Positions 7,965 to 16,311 of a stretch of 39,734 nt of DNA are shown one piece after another. The position numbers and the translations under genes were made by a program. Source of the DNA: DATLMR01 sp035634255 (lineage in GTDB: Bacteria; Acidobacteriota; Blastocatellia; UBA7656); the NCBI GenBank assembly GCA_035634255.1, contig DASQDI010000112.1, forward strand, positions 1 through 39,734. The letters run 5' to 3'. The notes beneath the pieces are model-generated. The model was not told the DNA's origin, made no database searches, and worked only from the letters and a program-made list of their open reading frames with translations. Each line of letters opens with the position of its first letter. The first letter of the stretch is position 1.

Positions 7965-8003
7965 CCGCCGCCCGCCGCCGTGAATCATGGCGGCGGGCGG
8001 CGG
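7965..8003 (-). terminator. Strong terminator hairpin between convergent genes
   Basis: A perfect 15-bp GC stem (CCGCCGCCCGCCGCC at 7965-7979 with its complement at 7989-8003) closes a 9-base loop. It lies 30 bases beyond the stop of the subtilisin-like protease gene on the minus strand, and 36 bases beyond the hydrolase remnant on the plus strand. The minus-strand side is followed by TCGTTTG, a weak T-tract. Confidence 0.65.
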
Positions 8004-8033
8004 TTGCGGTAAGCACGGGTTATCGGTTGACGG

Positions 8034-9236
8034 CTATTGCGCGCTCGACCGGAACAGCAGGCGGTTCGCCGTGCCGGAAGGAATGCCGCTCAGCCGGCTG
8101 GTGGTGGCGTCATTAACTATGGCGTTTCTCACGGTAGCCGGAGACGCGCCGGGGTTGGTTTGCAGGAAACGGGCGGCGACGCCCGCCACGTGCGGCGAAG
8201 CCATCGAGGTCCCGCTCAAAGTGGCCGACGCCGTGTCGCTCGAAAACCACGCCGATTGGATGCTCGAACCCGGAGCGAAAATATCGACGACGCTGCCGAA
8301 GTTCGAGAACGAAGACCGGGCATCGGAAATGGTCGATGACCCGACCGTGATCGCCTCGGAGACTCGGGCGGGCGAAGAGTTGGCGGCGTCCACGTTCGAG
8401 TTACCGGCGGATAGGGTGTAAGTGACGCCTGCGGCAATCGAGTTGCGCACGGCCGTGTCCAGTGAGGAGGAGACGCCGCCGCCAAGGCTCATGTTTGCCA
8501 CGGCAGGTTTGATGTGGTTGGACGTCACCCAGTTCACGCCCGCGATGACTCCGGAAGTCGAGCCGGAGCCGTTACAGCCCAGCACGCGCACGGCGAACAG
8601 GCGGACGGACTTGGCAACGCCGAACGTCGAGCCGCCGACCGTCCCGGCGACGTGCGTGCCGTGGCCGTTGCAGTCGTTGCTGTTGCGACCGTCGCCGATT
8701 GCGTCGAACCCGACGAAGGCCCGGCCTCCGAACTGCGTATGGGTGCGGCGGATGCCGGTGTCGATGATATAAGCGTTGACGCCGGAGCCGGTCGCCGTGT
8801 AGGAGTAGGTGGCGCTGAGCGGCCGGTCACGCTGGTCGATGCGATCCAGTCCCCAGGGCGGGTTGCTCTGGGTCACATGTATCTCCATTATTGAATCCTC
8901 TTCAACGAAGTCAACCGAAGGATCCTGACTCATCTTGAGGGCCTGCTCCTCCGACATCTGGGCGGAGAAGCCCGTGAGCGCGTACGAATAGAAATCGGTG
9001 ACCAGACCCCCATACGTGTCAGTAAGGCTATTCGCTGCCTTCAGACTGATAGAGGCGTCGTCGGACTTATCGGCTTTAAGTACTACGATGTAATGGCCCG
9101 GTATCGGCTTCTCCTGGCGGAGAAATTTTCCGGTCTCTATCGGCTTGGCGTCCTGATTCTGGGCCAGCGATGGCACCAACCCCATCGACGCCAGACAAAG
9201 CATGAGCAGGGTAAATAAAGAGAGTCTAAGCTTCAT
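8034..9236 (-). CDS. Secreted S8 family serine protease (proteinase K/subtilisin-like)
   Basis: This 400-residue preproprotein has a signal peptide (~residues 1-25), an inhibitor I9 propeptide (~46-120, with PGHYIVVLK and FVEEDSIMEI), then a peptidase S8 domain to the C-terminus. The catalytic triad is visible: Asp159 in YIIDTGIR, His192 in NGHGTHVAG and Ser344 in SGTSMASPHVAG, with oxyanion Asn279 in SAGNSN. The spacing is that of the proteinase K subgroup. The start is backed by a strong Shine-Dalgarno AGGAGGAGA just upstream. It should be exported, autoprocess its propeptide and degrade extracellular protein. A hairpin occupies its 5' leader and a strong terminator follows it, so it is probably monocistronic. 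Length is normal for the family, with no added C-terminal domain. Confidence 0.95.
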   Translation of the reverse strand: MKLRLSLFTLLMLCLASMGLVPSLAQNQDAKPIETGKFLRQEKPIPGHYIVVLKADKSDDASISLKAANSLTDTYGGLVTDFYSYALTGFSAQMSEEQALKMSQDPSVDFVEEDSIMEIHVTQSNPPWGLDRIDQRDRPLSATYSYTATGSGVNAYIIDTGIRRTHTQFGGRAFVGFDAIGDGRNSNDCNGHGTHVAGTVGGSTFGVAKSVRLFAVRVLGCNGSGSTSGVIAGVNWVTSNHIKPAVANMSLGGGVSSSLDTAVRNSIAAGVTYTLSAGNSNVDAANSSPARVSEAITVGSSTISDARSSFSNFGSVVDIFAPGSSIQSAWFSSDTASATLSGTSMASPHVAGVAARFLQTNPGASPATVRNAIVNDATTSRLSGIPSGTANRLLFRSSAQ

Positions 9237-9272
9237 GGTTTTCTCCTCCTCTTGGCTTCACGTTGTTGACAA

Positions 9273-9317
9273 GGTGACCCAACGAAGGAGGATGCAGGCA
9301 TCCTCCGTTGAGTCACC
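9273..9317 (-). promoter_or_regulatory. Leader hairpin of the S8 protease gene
   Basis: A long imperfect inverted repeat (GGTGACCCAACG...GGAGGATGC pairing with GCATCCTCCGTTGAGTCACC) with a 4-base loop lies 36 bases upstream of the protease start. The gene's own Shine-Dalgarno lies outside it. There is no T-tract on either side, so it is more likely an mRNA-stabilising or regulatory stem than a terminator. Confidence 0.4.
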
Positions 9318-9799
9318 GCCTATTAGAGCACTTGTCCCGGTACAGCCGTTTGTTAGAGTTTAACTACTCGCCGGCATTGGCCTGCCGGGTAAGGGAGAAA
9401 AGCAGAACCCGTAAGTGAGGATAGTTATGATCAACCAAAAATCAGCCACCTGTTTAATCACCCTCTGGCGGAGTGATCAGTCGAGCGCCCCGTAGCCGCG
9501 TCCTTAAGATGGGCCGCCAATGCAGGGCAACTCATCAAAAAACCCGTTCACGTGCTGAGGTGACGGCAATGTAACATTAGCTTCATTAATTGTCAATTAC
9601 GAAGTTATTCCGTCATCGCTTTAATTATGGGGTAGGAGGGGAAGGGCCGCGACTCACCGGAGGCCCATCGCAAAGATGTCGTGATTGCCATCCGGGGACT
9701 GTTGCCGGCAGGCAAAACGCCGGGGAGAAATGGCGCGGCGAAAAGGCGCGGAACAGAAGAGACGGTCGAGGTAGGCGAGGTCTACGTCGCCGGGCGAAC

Positions 9800-9819
9800 G
9801 GGCGGCCCCCTGCCCGCCC
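9800..9819 (-). terminator. Possible terminator of the Trypco2/trypsin operon
   Basis: GGGCGG (9800-9805) pairs with CCGCCC (9814-9819), 5 bases beyond the stop of the TPR gene on the minus strand. There is no clear T-tract, so the assignment is weak. Confidence 0.3.
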
Positions 9820-9824
9820 TTGCG

Positions 9825-10553
9825 TCAGTTTTGCAACTGCCGGTACCGTTCATCGAGCCGCTGTACTACGTCTTCGATCTTGCCGGCCATAGGCAGGTCA
9901 AGCTTCGCTAAAGCGCGGAGCGTGGCGAGCATGCTGTCGTAAACGAAACTCGGGTGAATTTTCTCGGGGTTGAGGAACTCTTTATAAATATCTTTAGGGT
10001 CTTCCTTCTCATAATCGAGCAACAGACTTACGAGAGCATGGTCAGCCAGAAACCAGCTATCGTCGCGGTGTAGCTGCCGCCTCATCTCTTTCCTTACCTT
10101 TTCAAGCTCGGCCCGCGCGTCGATGGGTTCGAGTTCCGGGTACTTCACCGCCGCGGATGGGTCGTCGTAGAAGCGCGCGTCGAGAAGAATCTGGCTCACG
10201 GTCTTATTCAGCAGATTGTAGGTGCTGACGATTCCGTATTCATTGTTAGATTCTACGCTCTCCCCTTCCCGATATTTCCTGATCGATTTTAAAAGCAAGT
10301 CGGCGCGCGTGGAATCGTCCTCCGCCGCCAGCCCCCAGCGGCGGTAACACCCGCCCTGAATGCCATAGCTATCGGCCAGCCTGCGCGCCAAATCGAACTT
10401 ATATGTCGACATACTCGCCGATTGGAGTTGTCCCTTGATAAGGGAGGTTGCCTCTTCGAAAATGCCAATCGCTTCCTCGTAACGCTCCCGGTCACGGAGG
10501 CGCTTGCCTCGGGTAATGAGCCTGTCTATATGTTCGAGGCTGTTTTCCATCAT
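9825..10553 (-). CDS. TPR-like protein, third gene of the Trypco2/trypsin operon
   Basis: A 242-residue, soluble, mostly helical protein. Residues ~5-115 carry TPR-type helix pairs (RLRDRERYEEAIGIFEEA, then DLARRLADSYGIQGGCYRRW). The C-terminal half resembles TRAFs-binding/DUF4071-like helical regions (DDSWFLADHALVSLLL, then LRALAKLDL). Its ATG overlaps the stop of the trypsin-like gene (ATGA at 10553-10550); a second ATG follows immediately. Strict coupling indicates that it is made in fixed ratio with the protease. In predicted conflict systems, TPR proteins beside trypsin-like peptidases are thought to sense or scaffold; here that is inference. There is no signal peptide, so it should act in the cytoplasm. 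Confidence 0.8.
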   Translation of the reverse strand: MMENSLEHIDRLITRGKRLRDRERYEEAIGIFEEATSLIKGQLQSASMSTYKFDLARRLADSYGIQGGCYRRWGLAAEDDSTRADLLLKSIRKYREGESVESNNEYGIVSTYNLLNKTVSQILLDARFYDDPSAAVKYPELEPIDARAELEKVRKEMRRQLHRDDSWFLADHALVSLLLDYEKEDPKDIYKEFLNPEKIHPSFVYDSMLATLRALAKLDLPMAGKIEDVVQRLDERYRQLQN

Positions 10554-12682
10554 TTGATCCCTTCGGACATACTGTAAAGCTCCTCAATCTTATCATCTAT
10601 CTCGTCGCGAAATCTTTTATACTCGGGCCACTTCGGCAGCCATTGCAGGACTTTCTCCCCCAGGGTGATCAGATGATCCCTGACTCCCGGCTTAACACCG
10701 ATCTCTTCGGAGTATCGATTTAAAAAGTAATACCAGGCGGCGATCCCTCTCTCCGCCGCATTCCTCTGGAGTTCCATCGCGAACTCGGGGTGGGAAGAGA
10801 ACAGGGCCGGGAATTTACCGGCGCTTTGCGGGTCTTTCCCGAGCTGGATTTCGATACTCTCCAACAGTTGTTCGTGAGGCGACCTTGTTATTGGCTCCTG
10901 CTTCCAGTAGTACGACCCTCCGGCTATGCTCCGGTAGGTTTCGTCGTGCTCGAGGCGCGAGAAGGGTATCGGCTCTCTCTCCCTCTTAATATAAGATTCG
11001 TAACTACTCCATGCCGTGATGAACGGCGCGAGGCCCTGCGGTTTCGTGTAACTGATGGGGGCCAACAGGTTCTCCAACTGCTCGTGTTGTTTGAGCTGAG
11101 GTTTTTGGTCCGGGCCGTCGGCCAGGCCATTATCGATCAGGGAGACCGGCCCGATGCTTGAGCAGGCGAGCCGCACCCCGAGTTCGAAGAAGACGTTCGG
11201 CCGCCAGAGTGTCCAGTCCACGATACAGAACCGCGACCAGCGAATGTGCTCATAAAGCGCCTGCCCGACCAGACGGGGAGAACTCATATCCAGCATGCGG
11301 ACGGGCCCCCTCGCGGCCACGGTTAAAATACCGTTGGCGACAAGGCGGCGGTTCTCTTCATAGATCGGGCGAAAGGGGCAGAGCAGCAGGACGGTATCCT
11401 GCACGCTCTGCCCGGAATGGATGGCCGGCGCGGCGCCCTCCGGCCTGTCCGGAAACATGGCCTTAGGCTCGGGGCAGCGGACCGCGTCGTACACCGGCAG
11501 GTCCAGGTAGGAAGGGTAGTCAGCCAACTGAGTCAGGCCGTCCAGAATCGCCTGCCCGAGCCTGTTGACCGGATGTCGCGGGCTACTTATTTCGTGATCC
11601 CCCGGCTCAAGAGAGATGAGCTTGGCCTCCTGAATATTGAACGGCAGTGCCGACAGGTGCCTTTCGTTGACCTCGGTCGAAGTGGTCGTGATGGTAACGC
11701 CTCGCCGCACCACCGCGCGGATGCCCAGCATGAGCATGACGGCGGGCTCGAAATCCGTCACGTCGATCACCATGAACGGGGCTTCGCAAACGGCCTGAAC
11801 AAATTCGAGCCAGCGCGCGCGATCCTCTAGCGGCTGCGTTATGTCAACCATCCTGGGCTCTTCGATAATATCCATAACCCCGGCCTGAGTGATCTTGCTC
11901 TTGATCGCGGCGGAGACCTGATACTTCAACTCACCCTTCCTGCTTTTCTGGGCCTCGGAAACAAGGACGAGGCACCAGGGTTTATCGGGGGAAGGCAACA
12001 GCCACTTAGGGGAGATGGAGGTGAGAAATCCCCTTGACCGAACCAGCAGGTCGATCGGCACGGCGGCGAGCCGCCTGGCCTCGAAAGCCGGCAGGTGAGA
12101 CTTGATGATCCCGGCCAGCTTCTCATCGACGAAGACAGGAGCGCCGGAGATTCCCCGCCAGCCATTCCCCGCCGGCGGGTTATCAACATCTAAATCCAGG
12201 TCCCGCAAGCCCTGCCCGCCGCCGCCCAGACCATAGAGATTCCCTTTTAAACCGATACTCTTCCATTCCTGGCCGCCCTCCCCCTTCTGAATCGCGGCTA
12301 TTGGATAGCCGGCTGATCGCCATTCTTTATCTCCCACGTCTTCGTTTTCATCTTCTTCATCTCCCGCATCTTTCGCGGGAGGGGGTTCGAGGAATTCCAG
12401 CGGCTTTACGCCCGTCAGCGGTTCATCAACCCTCAGCAGGAGGGCGTCGAGCTCCGTATCACGCCAGACCGGTTGCAACTCCGCACTCCTCCACTTTGAG
12501 GGTTGCGACTCCACAAAGATACTGATCTGTTTCGCATTACCGTCGGCCAGCACATGATTGGCGGTCAGGACAAGATCGTTTGTAGCGAAATACCCCGTGC
12601 CGTGAACATAGCTCGGCGGCCCGCCGGGCGTCTCCACGGTACTTGTAATCTTCACCAGCCGGTTCTTATCGAGTCCGCTCAT
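10550..12682 (-). CDS. Trypsin-like protease fused to tandem TIR/deoxyribosyltransferase-like domains
   Basis: A 710-residue cytoplasmic protein. Residues ~1-220 are a trypsin-like (S1/HtrA-type) peptidase: His43 in LTANHVLAD, Asp79 in DTELDALLLRVDE, Ser179 in GISGAPVF, with an acidic insert at ~105-118. Residues ~235-365 and ~425-560 look like two Rossmann-type domains. Each has the strand-Asp-x-Thr pattern followed by a helix: VIDVTDFEPAVMLMLG and IVDWTLWRPNVFFELG. The second matches the (N/D)VxxELG signature shared by nucleoside 2-deoxyribosyltransferase-like and TIR-like families and keeps the candidate catalytic Glu500; the first has Met318 there and may be inactive. The C-terminal ~150 residues are helical. 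The gene overlaps both neighbours by ATGA. Likely an effector or activator in a conflict system; substrate unknown. Confidence 0.8.
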   Translation of the reverse strand: MSGLDKNRLVKITSTVETPGGPPSYVHGTGYFATNDLVLTANHVLADGNAKQISIFVESQPSKWRSAELQPVWRDTELDALLLRVDEPLTGVKPLEFLEPPPAKDAGDEEDENEDVGDKEWRSAGYPIAAIQKGEGGQEWKSIGLKGNLYGLGGGGQGLRDLDLDVDNPPAGNGWRGISGAPVFVDEKLAGIIKSHLPAFEARRLAAVPIDLLVRSRGFLTSISPKWLLPSPDKPWCLVLVSEAQKSRKGELKYQVSAAIKSKITQAGVMDIIEEPRMVDITQPLEDRARWLEFVQAVCEAPFMVIDVTDFEPAVMLMLGIRAVVRRGVTITTTSTEVNERHLSALPFNIQEAKLISLEPGDHEISSPRHPVNRLGQAILDGLTQLADYPSYLDLPVYDAVRCPEPKAMFPDRPEGAAPAIHSGQSVQDTVLLLCPFRPIYEENRRLVANGILTVAARGPVRMLDMSSPRLVGQALYEHIRWSRFCIVDWTLWRPNVFFELGVRLACSSIGPVSLIDNGLADGPDQKPQLKQHEQLENLLAPISYTKPQGLAPFITAWSSYESYIKREREPIPFSRLEHDETYRSIAGGSYYWKQEPITRSPHEQLLESIEIQLGKDPQSAGKFPALFSSHPEFAMELQRNAAERGIAAWYYFLNRYSEEIGVKPGVRDHLITLGEKVLQWLPKWPEYKRFRDEIDDKIEELYSMSEGIK

Positions 12683-13023
12683 TCTTTAGTTAATCCCGAG
12701 GGCGCCTCGTCAGTCTCCGCACCCACAAGCACTCTGTCGCTCCCATCAGCGGCGACGGGGACGAGCGTCAGTTTGAAGGTGTGCGCGATCTCGTTAGATT
12801 TCTGGAACTCGCCGCCGACTTTAACATAAAACTCAATTCCGCCCTGGCCTTTCTTCGCGTGCGAGACAGCGACTTTCAACTCCAACTCAACCTTCTCGGT
12901 CTGGAACATGATTGCTTGTCCGGCGGAACTCTTTTGGGCAGCCTCCAGCTCCCGCCGCAGGGCCTGTATCATGTCGGCCAGAGGGATGTCGGCGTCATTT
13001 ATTTCTCCCTTGTCTTTGCTCAT
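12679..13023 (-). CDS. Trypco2 (trypsin-co-occurring domain 2) protein
   Basis: A 114-residue protein. The N-terminal helix IPLADMIQALRRELEAAQ, then beta segments (VELELKVAVSH, GIEFYVKVGG) and the final strand FKLTLVPV match the Trypco2 domain, a small domain named for its co-occurrence with trypsin-like peptidases in predicted NTP-dependent or protease-centred conflict systems. It begins with a good Shine-Dalgarno (AGGAGAT) and its stop overlaps the trypsin gene's start (ATGA at 12682-12679). It is the first gene of a three-gene leftward operon. In such systems this domain is thought to link sensing to the protease, perhaps as a regulatory partner; biochemical function is not established. 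The last ~15 residues are acidic and probably disordered. Confidence 0.85.
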   Translation of the reverse strand: MSKDKGEINDADIPLADMIQALRRELEAAQKSSAGQAIMFQTEKVELELKVAVSHAKKGQGGIEFYVKVGGEFQKSNEIAHTFKLTLVPVAADGSDRVLVGAETDEAPSGLTKE

Positions 13024-13164
13024 CTTGTAATCTCCTGACTATGGACGTGTGCCTTTATGAGCAGCGGGCATTCCGGCTTGAATGAACAGGGTATGCAAAT
13101 CTTCAGGCCTTACCCGCTGCCGAAGCCTTTGCTGCATGAGCCTGCTTCAGTCTCTACGGGCCAT

Positions 13165-13170
13165 ATTATA
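13165..13170 (-). promoter_or_regulatory. Candidate -10 box for the Trypco2/trypsin operon
   Basis: On the minus strand GCGGTATAATATGG gives a consensus TATAAT about 140 bases upstream of the Trypco2 start. No good -35 element is found at 16-18 bases, so the call rests on the -10 alone. Confidence 0.35.
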
Positions 13171-13292
13171 CCGCTAATCCCGGCCCTCACCACATTAATG
13201 AAATTGGGTATGCAGGCGGGGCCGGGCCGCTGACAGGAGTCGGCGGGCGCGCCGCAGAGCGCCCGGAGAGTCGGGGTGTTAGAATCAATCTG

Positions 13293-13790
13293 ATGAAATC
13301 GACCCGGCGACATGAAAGCCTCATACCCCTTTCGCGGGAGCACCAGTATGGGCTGATGCTCTGCCTGCGCATACACAGGGGGCTGCCTCCGCACGGCGAT
13401 GGCGAGACGTGGGCCCGCGCGAAAGCCGCTCAGGCCGCGCAGTTTTTCGCGTCGGACCTCGCGCCCCACTTCAAGGCCGAGGAGGAGGTCCTGTTCCCCG
13501 CGATGCGAGATTTCGCGGGCGCGCCCGAGTTACTGGGCGAGCTGATCTCCCAGCACAGGAGACTTGAGACCCTTGCCGAACAACTCCAAGGGGCGGAGGG
13601 CGCGCGGCGGGCGGAGACGCTCGCCGAGTTCGCGGACATGCTTGAGGCGCACATCCGCAAAGAGGAGCGCGAGCTTTTCCCTCTTTACGAGGAGCAGGCC
13701 GGCGCAGAGCTCGCGTCTGAGGTGGGGAGGGCGATCAGAGATATTATCGGCGACGCCTCGCAGCCGAAGAACCCGGAGCTACTCAGGTAG
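13293..13790 (+). CDS. Hemerythrin-like HHE-domain protein
   Basis: A 165-residue protein with the four-helix HHE cation-binding pattern: His17 in REHQYGL, His59 and Glu63 in PHFKAEEEVLFP, His88 in ISQHRRLE, and His120 with Glu124/125 in EAHIRKEERELFPLYE. These would bind a di-iron centre, for oxygen, nitric oxide or peroxide sensing or storage in the cytoplasm; which of these cannot be told from sequence. The start has only a weak ribosome binding site, but the homology begins within the first 15 residues. It is divergent from the Trypco2 operon (269-base gap) and followed by a small DUF3565 gene, a neighbour that may be co-transcribed. Confidence 0.88.
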   Translation: MKSTRRHESLIPLSREHQYGLMLCLRIHRGLPPHGDGETWARAKAAQAAQFFASDLAPHFKAEEEVLFPAMRDFAGAPELLGELISQHRRLETLAEQLQGAEGARRAETLAEFADMLEAHIRKEERELFPLYEEQAGAELASEVGRAIRDIIGDASQPKNPELLR

Positions 13791-13920
13791 TTCGCCCACT
13801 TCCGCCGCGACCCGCGTCGCTGCCGAAGGAGTGGCCCCTGGTATAATGACGAGTAAATGCCGGGCGGGCCTCATCACCTGGTTCGCCCTCCGGCAGCGGC
13901 TACGTGCGCGAGAAGGGGAG

Positions 13921-14127
13921 ATGAAGCGCAGGATCACAGGCTACGACAAAGACGAGCACGGCGATTGGCGGGCGGAGCTTGAGTGCGGGCACTACCAGCA
14001 CGTGCGCCACAGCCCTCCGCTTGTCTCGCGCGAGTGGGTTCTGACCGAAGAAGGTCGCGGGTCGCGCCTCGGGCTCGAACTCAATTGCAAGCGCTGCGAC
14101 GAAGAAGCAGGCGATCAGGAGCCATAA
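13921..14127 (+). CDS. DUF3565 family protein
   Basis: A 68-residue protein starting at the ATG at 13921, directly preceded by AAGGGGAG; the frame is open upstream but the family match begins exactly at MKRRITGYDKDEHGDW. Diagnostic stretches are LECGHYQHVRH, WVLTEEGR and the C-terminal CKRCDEE. The Cys-Gly-His and Cys-x-x-Cys pairs suggest a small metal-binding, probably zinc, fold. Function of the family is unknown. It lies 130 bases after the hemerythrin-like gene on the same strand and is followed by a 13-bp stem terminator. Confidence 0.85.
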   Translation: MKRRITGYDKDEHGDWRAELECGHYQHVRHSPPLVSREWVLTEEGRGSRLGLELNCKRCDEEAGDQEP

Positions 14128-14134
14128 GCTAATG

Positions 14135-14171
14135 CTTCGAGGGGGAGACTTTGAGACCCTCCCCCTCGAAG
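14135..14171. terminator. Bidirectional terminator hairpin
   Basis: A perfect 13-bp stem (CTTCGAGGGGGAG at 14135-14147 with CTCCCCCTCGAAG at 14159-14171) and 11-base loop lie between the convergent DUF3565 and porin genes, 7 bases after the DUF3565 stop. T-tracts are poor on both sides. Confidence 0.6.
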
Positions 14172-14264
14172 TTCTGAAGGCCGGCCGCTAGCGGTCGAAG
14201 GGACGGCCAGATCACGGTAAGAGAAATTCTTACCTATCTCCTCCTTCAAACGAATGCGAAGTCT

Positions 14265-15767
14265 TCAGAACCCGTACTGGAAAAATATGTTCACGCGGTT
14301 ATCGATGCCGCGCCTGAGCCCTTTGAAATCGGTTCGCCATCGCAGGTAGTCGGCCCCGATCAGGAAATTACCGCCGGGCGTGATCCGGTTGGCTAGGTAG
14401 AATGCGCGGTTGCGCGTGCGGCCTCTGTCGGGCAAGTCCTCGTCGACCGGGTCGTCGGTCGTGAAGCCCGGATTGAAGCTCAGGTAGCGCGAGGCGTTTA
14501 TGGTCGCTTCGGCCCAGCCGCCGCGCCCGCGTATCTCGCGGCCATTCGTTATATTGAGGCCCTGGCCCGCGCCCCCGCGCGTGTCGCTCATGTTGCGGCC
14601 CCACCAGCCCTCCCCGCGCACGGCAAGGCGGCTGAGTATCGGGAGCGTGAAATCAAGGTTGAGCAGTTGGCTGCGAAATTCCGTGCGGCCGAAGACGGGG
14701 CGGGCCGTCTCCATGAAGCCGTAGAAGCCCGAGACGCCGAAGCTCGCGCTCCTGTCCTTTCCGCGCGGGTGCGAGTAGCCTACGCGGGCCTGGAAGTTCG
14801 GCAGGGCGGCCTCCTCGCCATCGCGGAATCCGTTATTATCTAGGTCGAGCGAATCGATTGCGCCGGTAAGACCTATGCCGCCGATCAACGAGAACTTCCC
14901 GTCGCCGGCCTTCGGCTCGTAGGCCGCGCGTAGCTGCGGCCTGCGGTCCCCGACGTTTCCGGCGTTCCACATATTAGTGTCGTTATTGACCGTCGGGAGG
15001 AGCGGTGAGACCACGTCCCAGGTCTGGCCCGCGAGGACCGAGAAGTCCGCCCAGTCCAGCCGCAGGAATGCGTGGCGGATGCGGATGATCTGGCGCGACT
15101 CGGTCCCGCCGTTTTCAAAATCCGTCTCCAGCCTGCCCGACAGCTTGGCGTCGCCCAGCCTGCCGACCCGCGGGCCGGAGTAGTCTATCCCGAAGCGAGT
15201 GAGGCGCGGGTGCATGGAGAAATCGCCGTTGTCCGCCCCGCCCGCAATCGGATCGGGGGACGTGATGAAGAAGGGGGTCTGAGTGTTGTTGGGGTGCTGA
15301 CTGTCGATGTCGAGATCGAGCCGCAGGAAGCCATAGAATTTTATCCGGTTCCCCTCCCCGACCAGGTCGGACCAGCGCACCGTCGGGTTGCTGTCCGTCT
15401 GAGCGGGCTGAGAAGAGGCCGGCGCGGGCGTCGAAGCAGGCAAGGAAGCGGCCGCCGGGGACGGGCCGTCCTTCTTCTGCTGAGGCGGGCCCGACTGGTC
15501 GAGTCTCGCCCTGAGGTCCGTGACCATCTGCATCAGTACGCGGTTCTGATTCTCGATCTCTTCGACGCGGCGTCTGAGGGCCTCCGCTTCGGTGGCTGCG
15601 CTTTCCGCCTCTTTCTTCGGGGGCTTCTCCGCGCCGGCGGTGACCGCACTCACCTGAGGCGCGGGGTTGGTTTGAGCGGGCGGTTGAGAGTTCTGCGCCG
15701 GGGTGGTGCTGAAGAAGATTGAAAGGATGCCGCAGAGCGCGGCGAGACGCAAAGTGTTTCTCTTCAT
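14265..15767 (-). CDS. Outer-membrane beta-barrel porin, DcaP-like
   Basis: A 500-residue protein with a signal peptide (~residues 1-24), a Pro/Ala/Gln-rich linker, a short coiled coil (EAEALRRRVEEIENQNRVLM, ~residues 59-90), a second Pro/Ser/Ala linker, then a beta-barrel from ~residue 135 (IKFYGFLRLDLDID) to the C-terminal Phe (NIFFQYGF), the usual BAM recognition end. The coiled coil plus barrel and the phrases RHAFLRLDW and LAGQTWDVVSPL are typical of DcaP-like trimeric porins, which take up small organic or dicarboxylate solutes. The exact substrate cannot be read. It is transcribed alone leftwards, divergent from the VIT/VWA-exosortase operon. Confidence 0.85.
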   Translation of the reverse strand: MKRNTLRLAALCGILSIFFSTTPAQNSQPPAQTNPAPQVSAVTAGAEKPPKKEAESAATEAEALRRRVEEIENQNRVLMQMVTDLRARLDQSGPPQQKKDGPSPAAASLPASTPAPASSQPAQTDSNPTVRWSDLVGEGNRIKFYGFLRLDLDIDSQHPNNTQTPFFITSPDPIAGGADNGDFSMHPRLTRFGIDYSGPRVGRLGDAKLSGRLETDFENGGTESRQIIRIRHAFLRLDWADFSVLAGQTWDVVSPLLPTVNNDTNMWNAGNVGDRRPQLRAAYEPKAGDGKFSLIGGIGLTGAIDSLDLDNNGFRDGEEAALPNFQARVGYSHPRGKDRSASFGVSGFYGFMETARPVFGRTEFRSQLLNLDFTLPILSRLAVRGEGWWGRNMSDTRGGAGQGLNITNGREIRGRGGWAEATINASRYLSFNPGFTTDDPVDEDLPDRGRTRNRAFYLANRITPGGNFLIGADYLRWRTDFKGLRRGIDNRVNIFFQYGF

Positions 15768-16111
15768 AACGACGAGTGACTCGCTTTCCGGCTCAGGGAA
15801 GCAAGCCGCCTCGTCACTCTAAGGCGAAGTGATCTCCGGCGAGCTGCCCCCGAGCCCGCTGAGATGCGGGTCTCTAACGATCCCAAACTGGGACGTTGTC
15901 CGGCCCGCTCAATTATTCCGCTTTTGGCATCTTCGGTTAGAACCTCTCGAAGGTGCCCGGTGTGGATAGCCAGCGACGTTCATAAAATCCATGCCCCGAC
16001 GAAACGGTTAATTTATCACCCCTCTCTCCGACAGTGCTCGGGAGCGCGGGGGAGCGTGATTGTCCCGAATCATAGACCATAGTCAGGCGGCGGCTCAAGG
16101 TATGAGGTGAA

Positions 16112-16311
16112 CTCTCCCCGCAGCCGCGGCGGATCGCGGGGAGAGATTTCGTCCGCGTATCAAGCAACCTTGTGCGCGCGCCTACATCTAACGCGGCACG
16201 GTGAGACGTGATCGGGAATTACGCTCACGATGGCGTTATCCTGCGCAGCCGTCCCGACGGCAGCTCCCTGTACTCAGGCTGCGCAAAGGCGCGGAGTGAC
16301 GCATCCGCGCC
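16112..16311 (+). promoter_or_regulatory. Structured leader upstream of the VIT/VWA-exosortase operon
   Basis: Within the 635-base gap 15768-16402, which holds no gene I can support, three inverted repeats follow each other: a perfect 10-bp stem CTCTCCCCGC/GCGGGGAGAG (16112-16121, 16136-16145), TGCGCAGCC/GGCTGCGCA (16242-16250, 16277-16285), and GGCGCGGA/TCCGCGCC (16288-16295, 16304-16311). The last two lie within 160 bases of the operon start and could form a folded 5' leader. No known riboswitch consensus is recognisable; a c-di-GMP riboswitch was considered and does not fit. Confidence 0.35.

Larger units (their letters stand above)
9237..9824. other. Gene-free intergenic region
   Basis: No convincing coding sequence is visible in these ~590 bases. 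They contain the leader hairpin of the protease gene (9273-9317) and the probable terminator of the Trypco2/trypsin operon (9800-9819); the rest shows no feature I can support. Confidence 0.5.
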
